Below are positions 57,031-64,000 of a DNA stretch of 64,000 nucleotides, one piece after another. This DNA is from Niallia sp. NCCP-28 (GTDB lineage: Bacteria > Bacillota > Bacilli > Bacillales > Cytobacillaceae). How positions within the stretch are numbered: the stretch's first letter is position 1; every line of letters starts with the position of its first letter. The notes beneath the pieces were generated by a model. It was not told where the DNA came from. It ran no database searches and saw only the letters and a list, made by a program, of their open reading frames with translations. The position numbers and the translations under genes were made by a program. The stretch lies in assembly GCF_023168165.1 (NCBI RefSeq), contig NZ_BQYJ01000001.1, positions 806,001-870,000 on the forward strand. The letters run 5' to 3'.

Positions 57031-57618
57031 TTATTTTGCTGCTGCATTTTCATATTCTTCAATTTCAGTGCTGTATTGCAGAGTTATTTCAATTTCATCC
57101 CAACCATTTACAAGCATTTTTTTCCAGTAAGGATGGATATCAAAGCTTTCTTTAAAGCCATTTTCATCTTCTACTGTTTCGTCTTCTAAATTAACATGCA
57201 AATTATATGGCTGATTTTTAGCAGCATTTAACAAGTATTCTACCTTTTCACTGTCTAATTGAATAGGAAGCATTCCATTTTTTAAACAGTTTTGATAAAA
57301 AATATCTGCAAATGATGGTGCAATGACTACTTGAAAACCATAGTCCTGCAATGCCCACGGTGCATGTTCCCTGGATGAACCACAACCAAAATTTTTATTG
57401 GCAATTAAAATGGTTGCACCTTTATTCTCAGGAAAGTTCAATTCAAACTCAGGGTTTAGTTCCCCATTTTTTAAATAGCGCCAATCAAAAAAGGCAAAGC
57501 GGCCAAAACCTGTTTTTTCAATCCTTTTTAAAAATTGTTTTGGAATAATTTGATCTGTATCCACATTGACACGATCCATCGCTGCTGCTTTTCCAAAAAA
57601 CTTAGTAAATCCGCTCAT
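57031..57618 (-). CDS. leuD: 3-isopropylmalate dehydratase small subunit
   Basis: LeuD is the small subunit of isopropylmalate isomerase in leucine synthesis. The 195 residues carry VDTDQIIPKQFL, the swivel-domain GCGSSREHAPWAL and IAPSFADIFYQNCLKNG. It is the last gene of the ilv-leu operon, 28 bases after leuC. Confidence 0.97.
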   Translation of the reverse strand: MSGFTKFFGKAAAMDRVNVDTDQIIPKQFLKRIEKTGFGRFAFFDWRYLKNGELNPEFELNFPENKGATILIANKNFGCGSSREHAPWALQDYGFQVVIAPSFADIFYQNCLKNGMLPIQLDSEKVEYLLNAAKNQPYNLHVNLEDETVEDENGFKESFDIHPYWKKMLVNGWDEIEITLQYSTEIEEYENAAAK

Positions 57619-57646
57619 TTGTATCCCTCCCTGCCTTATCTCTTGT

Positions 57647-59059
57647 TTATACTAATTCTTTCACCGCTTGTTCTGTTCGAATATCTACAAAACGTCCATT
57701 TATAGCAGCTGCTGCAGCCATCGCTGGACTTACTAGATGAGTTCTAGCCCCTGCACCTTGTCTGCCTTCAAAGTTTCGGTTTGAAGTAGAAGCACAGTGT
57801 TCACCTGGTGGCACAAAATCATTATTCATGCTTAAACACATGCTGCATCCTGCTTCTCTCCATTCAAAACCAGCTTCTTTAAAAATCCCATCTAGTCCTT
57901 CTTTTTCTGCTTGTGCTTTTACTTTTTGAGATCCCGGCACAACCAAAGCCCGTACTCCCGCTTGCACTTTTCGCCCTTGAATGACACTAGAAGCTTGTCT
58001 TAAGTCTTCAATTCGAGAGTTTGTACATGAACCGATAAATACATGTTGAATTTTAATATCTGTAATTGCCTGCCCTTCTTGTAAATCCATATATTGAAGA
58101 GCACTTTGCAATGCACGGCGTTCTGTTTCTTCTTCATAACTAGAAGATGTAGGAATACTAGCATCTACTTTTGCTGTCATCGCTGGATTTGTACCCCAGC
58201 TTACCATTGGTGCAATATCATTGCCATCAATAATAATCACTTTATCGTACTCGGCATCTTCATCTGAAACAAGTTCTTTCCACTCTGCAATAGCTGCTTC
58301 AAAATTCTCAGGGGCATATTTGCGATTTCTTACATATTCAAAAGTTGTTTCATCTGGTGAAACTAAACCAGCTCTCGCTCCGCCCTCAATAGACATATTG
58401 CAAATGGTCATTCTTTCTTCCATGGAAAGATTTCTAATGACATCGCCAGTATACTCAATAACATGTCCTGTACCGAAGTTTACTCCATATTTGGAAAGGA
58501 TATATAAAATAACATCCTTTGCTGTAACACCTTGAGCAAGTTTGCCGTTTACTTTTATCTTTAAGGTTTTCGGTTTTGTTTGCCATAGAGTTTGTGTCGC
58601 TAATACATGTTCTACTTCACTAGTGCCGATGCCAAATGCCAGTGCTCCAAATGCTCCGTGTGTAGATGTATGACTGTCGCCGCATACAATTGTTTTTCCT
58701 GGCTGTGTTAACCCTAGCTCTGGTCCAATAACATGGACAATTCCTTGTTCAGGGCTTTCTAAGTTTGCTAAAGGAACATTAAATTCCAAACAGTTTTTTT
58801 CCAATGTGGTCATTTGATTTAATGCCACTTCATCATCTATTTTAAAGCGATTAATGGTTGGTACATTATGATCCATTGTCGCAAATGTACGATCTGGTCT
58901 TCTGACTTTGCGATTCTTCATTCTTAGGCCAGAAAATGCTTGAGGTGATGTTACTTCATGTACAAGATGAAGATCAATGTATAGCAGATCTGGCTTCCCC
59001 TCTTCTCTATGAACAATATGCTTCTGCCATATTTTTTCAATAATTGATTTCCCCATCAT
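57647..59059 (-). CDS. leuC: 3-isopropylmalate dehydratase large subunit
   Basis: LeuC is the [4Fe-4S] aconitase-type subunit that isomerises 2- to 3-isopropylmalate. The 470 residues have [20 protein letters not shown], the first cluster Cys in [12 protein letters not shown] and two more in GCSMCLSMN. Two ATG codons are adjacent at the start; GAGGGG serves both. It forms a heterodimer with LeuD. Confidence 0.97.
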   Translation of the reverse strand: MMGKSIIEKIWQKHIVHREEGKPDLLYIDLHLVHEVTSPQAFSGLRMKNRKVRRPDRTFATMDHNVPTINRFKIDDEVALNQMTTLEKNCLEFNVPLANLESPEQGIVHVIGPELGLTQPGKTIVCGDSHTSTHGAFGALAFGIGTSEVEHVLATQTLWQTKPKTLKIKVNGKLAQGVTAKDVILYILSKYGVNFGTGHVIEYTGDVIRNLSMEERMTICNMSIEGGARAGLVSPDETTFEYVRNRKYAPENFEAAIAEWKELVSDEDAEYDKVIIIDGNDIAPMVSWGTNPAMTAKVDASIPTSSSYEEETERRALQSALQYMDLQEGQAITDIKIQHVFIGSCTNSRIEDLRQASSVIQGRKVQAGVRALVVPGSQKVKAQAEKEGLDGIFKEAGFEWREAGCSMCLSMNNDFVPPGEHCASTSNRNFEGRQGAGARTHLVSPAMAAAAAINGRFVDIRTEQAVKELV

Positions 59060-59161
59060 ATTCCCCTCACTTTCTTGTTATTCCTTTTTTCCAAAACATT
59101 AGATTTTTCATTATTTTATTGACAATCGATTAGCAGCTAACAATATTGGCATTTTTTCTTA

Positions 59162-60262
59162 TTAGGCATTTAATTTATTCGCCAATGTAGCCACTATTTC
59201 TTTTTTCACTTCTTCTACCATTTCCTTAGTGGAAACAATTTTTGTATTCGGAGAAATAATATCTCTTGTGCGGAATCCATTATCTAAAACAGCATTTACC
59301 GCTTTTTCAATAATTTCCGCCTCTTCTTCTAATTGGAAGGATAAACGTAAAAGCATAGCTGCTGAAAGAATAGTAGCAAGTGGATTAGCAATATTTTGTC
59401 CTGCAATGTCTGGTGCTGAACCATGAATTGGCTCATAAAGATACGGTCCAGACTCTGAAATGCTTGCAGATGGCAGCATTCCTAAAGAACCTGTCAATAC
59501 AGATGCTTCGTCACTTAAAATATCCCCAAACATATTTTCTGTTACAATCACATCAAATTGTTTTGGATTTCTAATAAGCTGCATTGCTGCATTATCTACT
59601 AACATGTGCTCTAAAGAAACATCTGGATATTTTTTTGCTATTTCATTTGCACATTCTCTCCATAATCTGCTGGATTCTAGTACATTCGCTTTATCTACAG
59701 AAGTTACTTTTTTCGAACGGATTTGTGCAATTTCAAATGCCTTTTCTAATACTCTTGTTATCTCTTCTTTGCTGTAGACCAGTGTATCTACTGCACCGCT
59801 TTGGCCATTAACAGCTGTTCTTTCGCTCGGTTTGCCAAAATAAATTCCACCAGTCAGTTCTCTGACAACAAATAAATCTACACCTTCAATAATTTCTTGG
59901 CGTAATGGAGAGGATCCAGCTAAACTCTCATAATAGGTTGTTGGTCTTAAGTTAGCAAAAAGATTTAATTCTTTTCTAATTTTTAGCAACCCTTGTTCTG
60001 GACGCAAGGGAACAGGAAGAGTCTCCCATTTCGGTCCACCGACAGCCCCCAAAAGAATGGCGTCACTGTTTTTGCAAAGCTTAATCGTTTGATCTGGCAA
60101 AGGACTTCCATCTATATCAACAGCATTTCCACCGATATTTCCAAATTCATATTCAAACTCATGTTGGAACTTCTCCTCAATTACTCGCAATACTTCAATA
60201 GCACCTTGAACAATCTCAGGACCTATTCCATCTCCTGGTAATACAGCGATTTTCTTTTTCAT
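59162..60262 (-). CDS. leuB: 3-isopropylmalate dehydrogenase
   Basis: LeuB oxidatively decarboxylates 3-isopropylmalate with NAD. The 366 residues show [13 protein letters not shown] at the start, [13 protein letters not shown]-type substrate loop, [20 protein letters not shown] with catalytic acids, and NAD-binding [13 protein letters not shown]. It follows leuA after a 135-base gap that contains a hairpin. Confidence 0.97.
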   Translation of the reverse strand: MKKKIAVLPGDGIGPEIVQGAIEVLRVIEEKFQHEFEYEFGNIGGNAVDIDGSPLPDQTIKLCKNSDAILLGAVGGPKWETLPVPLRPEQGLLKIRKELNLFANLRPTTYYESLAGSSPLRQEIIEGVDLFVVRELTGGIYFGKPSERTAVNGQSGAVDTLVYSKEEITRVLEKAFEIAQIRSKKVTSVDKANVLESSRLWRECANEIAKKYPDVSLEHMLVDNAAMQLIRNPKQFDVIVTENMFGDILSDEASVLTGSLGMLPSASISESGPYLYEPIHGSAPDIAGQNIANPLATILSAAMLLRLSFQLEEEAEIIEKAVNAVLDNGFRTRDIISPNTKIVSTKEMVEEVKKEIVATLANKLNA

Positions 60263-60295
60263 TCTAATTCGCCCTTTCCGTTCTACGTGAAACTG

Positions 60296-60328
60296 CCATC
60301 AATGAAACAAAATATAACTTCACTGATG
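60296..60328 (-). other. Hairpin in the leuA-leuB gap
   Basis: CCATCA-A-TGAA pairs with TTCA-C-TGATGG around an 11-base AT-rich loop. It lacks a T tract, so it is more likely an mRNA processing or stability element than a terminator. Confidence 0.4.
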
Positions 60329-60397
60329 GTTAAAATGTTTATTTATTTTGCACTTTACTTTAAAAGCTGAAAATTGATTTGCTAACAGAATAAACAA

Positions 60398-62945
<2,548 letters not shown>

Positions 62946-62992
62946 TTATTCTCCCTTTCGTTTTCAAATGTTAGTTTTATATAATAAATTAA

Positions 62993-63511
62993 TTAAACTA
63001 TAGAGTAAGTACTTCTTTGAATATTACTTTTTTGGGATCCGCGAGGAAAGGCTGTTGTGCCCGTTCTCGCCAATTCTTTAATTCCATATGGGCGAATCAG
63101 CTCAATAAATGCTTCAACCTTATTGGATTCACCAGTTATTTGGATGACGATGCTTTCTTTGCTGACATCTATGACAGACGCTCGAAATGGTTCAATTAGC
63201 GAATACAATTCATGCCTAGTTTGAGGAGTAGCAAGCACCTTAATTAATGCAAGCTCTCTTGCTACAATGGCTTGGTCTGTAATATCCACCACTTTAAGAA
63301 TATCTACTTGCTTATTTAATTGTTTGGTAATTTGCTCAATTACACTGTCGCTTTCAACATGAACCACACAAGTTATGCGTGAAATTCCTTCATTCTCTGT
63401 GTGCCCTACAGAGATGCTTTCAATATTATAATTTCTTTTTGAGAATAAATTAGTAATGCGGTTTAGCACACCTGATTTATTCAATACAGTTAAACTAATA
63501 ATCTTTTTCAT
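62993..63511 (-). CDS. ilvN: Acetolactate synthase small subunit
   Basis: This regulatory subunit binds valine through an N-terminal ACT domain ([20 protein letters not shown]) and activates IlvB. The 172 residues have the usual two-domain layout and the conserved EVTDFRA-like C-terminal region is represented by [12 protein letters not shown]. The B. subtilis gene is also called ilvH. It overlaps the end of ilvB by 4 bases. Confidence 0.95.
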   Translation of the reverse strand: MKKIISLTVLNKSGVLNRITNLFSKRNYNIESISVGHTENEGISRITCVVHVESDSVIEQITKQLNKQVDILKVVDITDQAIVARELALIKVLATPQTRHELYSLIEPFRASVIDVSKESIVIQITGESNKVEAFIELIRPYGIKELARTGTTAFPRGSQKSNIQRSTYSIV

Positions 63512-64000
63512 GGTTTCATCCCCACCATTTCATGTAAACCTTTTCCAGGCGCAATCATTGGATAGACATTTTCATTTGGGTCTAAACGGAAATCAAGCAA
63601 TACAGGCTCTCTTTCATTTAACACTTTATCTAAAACTGTTTCCGCTTCTTCATCAGTAGAAATTTGATATCCTTTTATGCCATATGCTTCTGCTAGCTTT
63701 ACAAAAGACGGCTGTACCGATTCCTTGCTGTGAGAGAATCTGGATTCATAAAAGAATTCCTGCCATTGTCTCACCATTCCCAATGCCTGATTATTAAAAA
63801 TGATAATTTTAATAGGCAAGTTTAATTCTTTAATTAGCGCCAATTCTTGGCTGCACATTTGGAAACCGCCATCGCCGCTGATTGCAAGCACTGTTGCATC
63901 AGGGTCAGCCAATTGTGCGCCAATGCTTGATGGCAATCCGAATCCCATGGTTCCAAGCCCACCTGATGTAACCCATCTATTGGATTCTTTAAATTGATAA
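63508..64000 (-). CDS. ilvB: Acetolactate synthase large subunit (5' end outside window)
   Basis: Only the C-terminal 164 codons are inside the window. They hold the thiamine-diphosphate motif, with [20 protein letters not shown] and the later [20 protein letters not shown], matching acetohydroxyacid synthase. The frame stays open to the window edge ([20 protein letters not shown] upstream). The ilv-leu leader and T-box expected in Bacillus lie beyond the edge. Confidence 0.96.
   Translation of the reverse strand, partial: YQFKESNRWVTSGGLGTMGFGLPSSIGAQLADPDATVLAISGDGGFQMCSQELALIKELNLPIKIIIFNNQALGMVRQWQEFFYESRFSHSKESVQPSFVKLAEAYGIKGYQISTDEEAETVLDKVLNEREPVLLDFRLDPNENVYPMIAPGKGLHEMVGMKP

Overview
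The window is low-GC DNA from an endospore-forming member of the Bacillaceae. Its backbone follows the well-known Bacillus chromosomal order, read here mostly on the minus strand: ilvB-ilvN-ilvC-leuABCD, a ysoA-like TPR gene, tig, clpX, lonB, lonA, ysxC, hemA-hemX-hemC-hemD-hemB-hemL, spoVID, ysxE, valS, folC, spoIIB, maf, radC, mreBCD, minCD and spoIVFA. Sporulation genes (spoIVFA, spoIIB, spoVID, ysxE, lonB) confirm a spore former. The genus cannot be fixed from the sequence alone. There are no rRNA, tRNA or CRISPR features and no intact insertion sequence.

Two accessory blocks break the backbone. The first (about 8.1-27.7 kb) sits where B. subtilis has only comC, between folC and spoIIB. 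It is a type IV pilus locus: a minus-strand operon of three accessory genes (a membrane/TPR-like protein, a tandem PRC-barrel protein and a degenerate VanW/G5 protein), then pilB, pilT, pilC, a pilin, the prepilin peptidase, pilM, pilN, pilO and a second pilin. Three plus-strand minor-pilin-like genes diverge from it. The last encodes a 686-residue PilX-like protein with a beta-rich, bactofilin-like body. Facing them is a 966-residue secreted VWA/Big2 protein, a plausible pilus-tip adhesin. Next to it lies a decayed diguanylate cyclase gene, while PilB carries two copies of an MshEN-type c-di-GMP-binding motif.

The second block (52.3-56.9 kb) is a plus-strand insertion between the ysoA-like gene and leuD. 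It holds a DUF3100 membrane protein with a translationally adjacent small membrane partner, an Atz/Trz/SsnA-type amidohydrolase, a HutC-type GntR regulator and a TauE/SafE permease. Its promoter is flanked by two perfect palindromes (23 and 37 bp), so it looks like a self-contained, substrate-induced uptake and catabolism module of unknown substrate.

Regulatory features include a sigma-E-type promoter for spoIVFA, a valS T-box with a GUA specifier, a near-consensus Per box in the hemA leader, a strongly folded maf-spoIIB intergenic region with a possible H-type pseudoknot, and a 117-bp Bacillaceae intergenic repeat downstream of ysxE.
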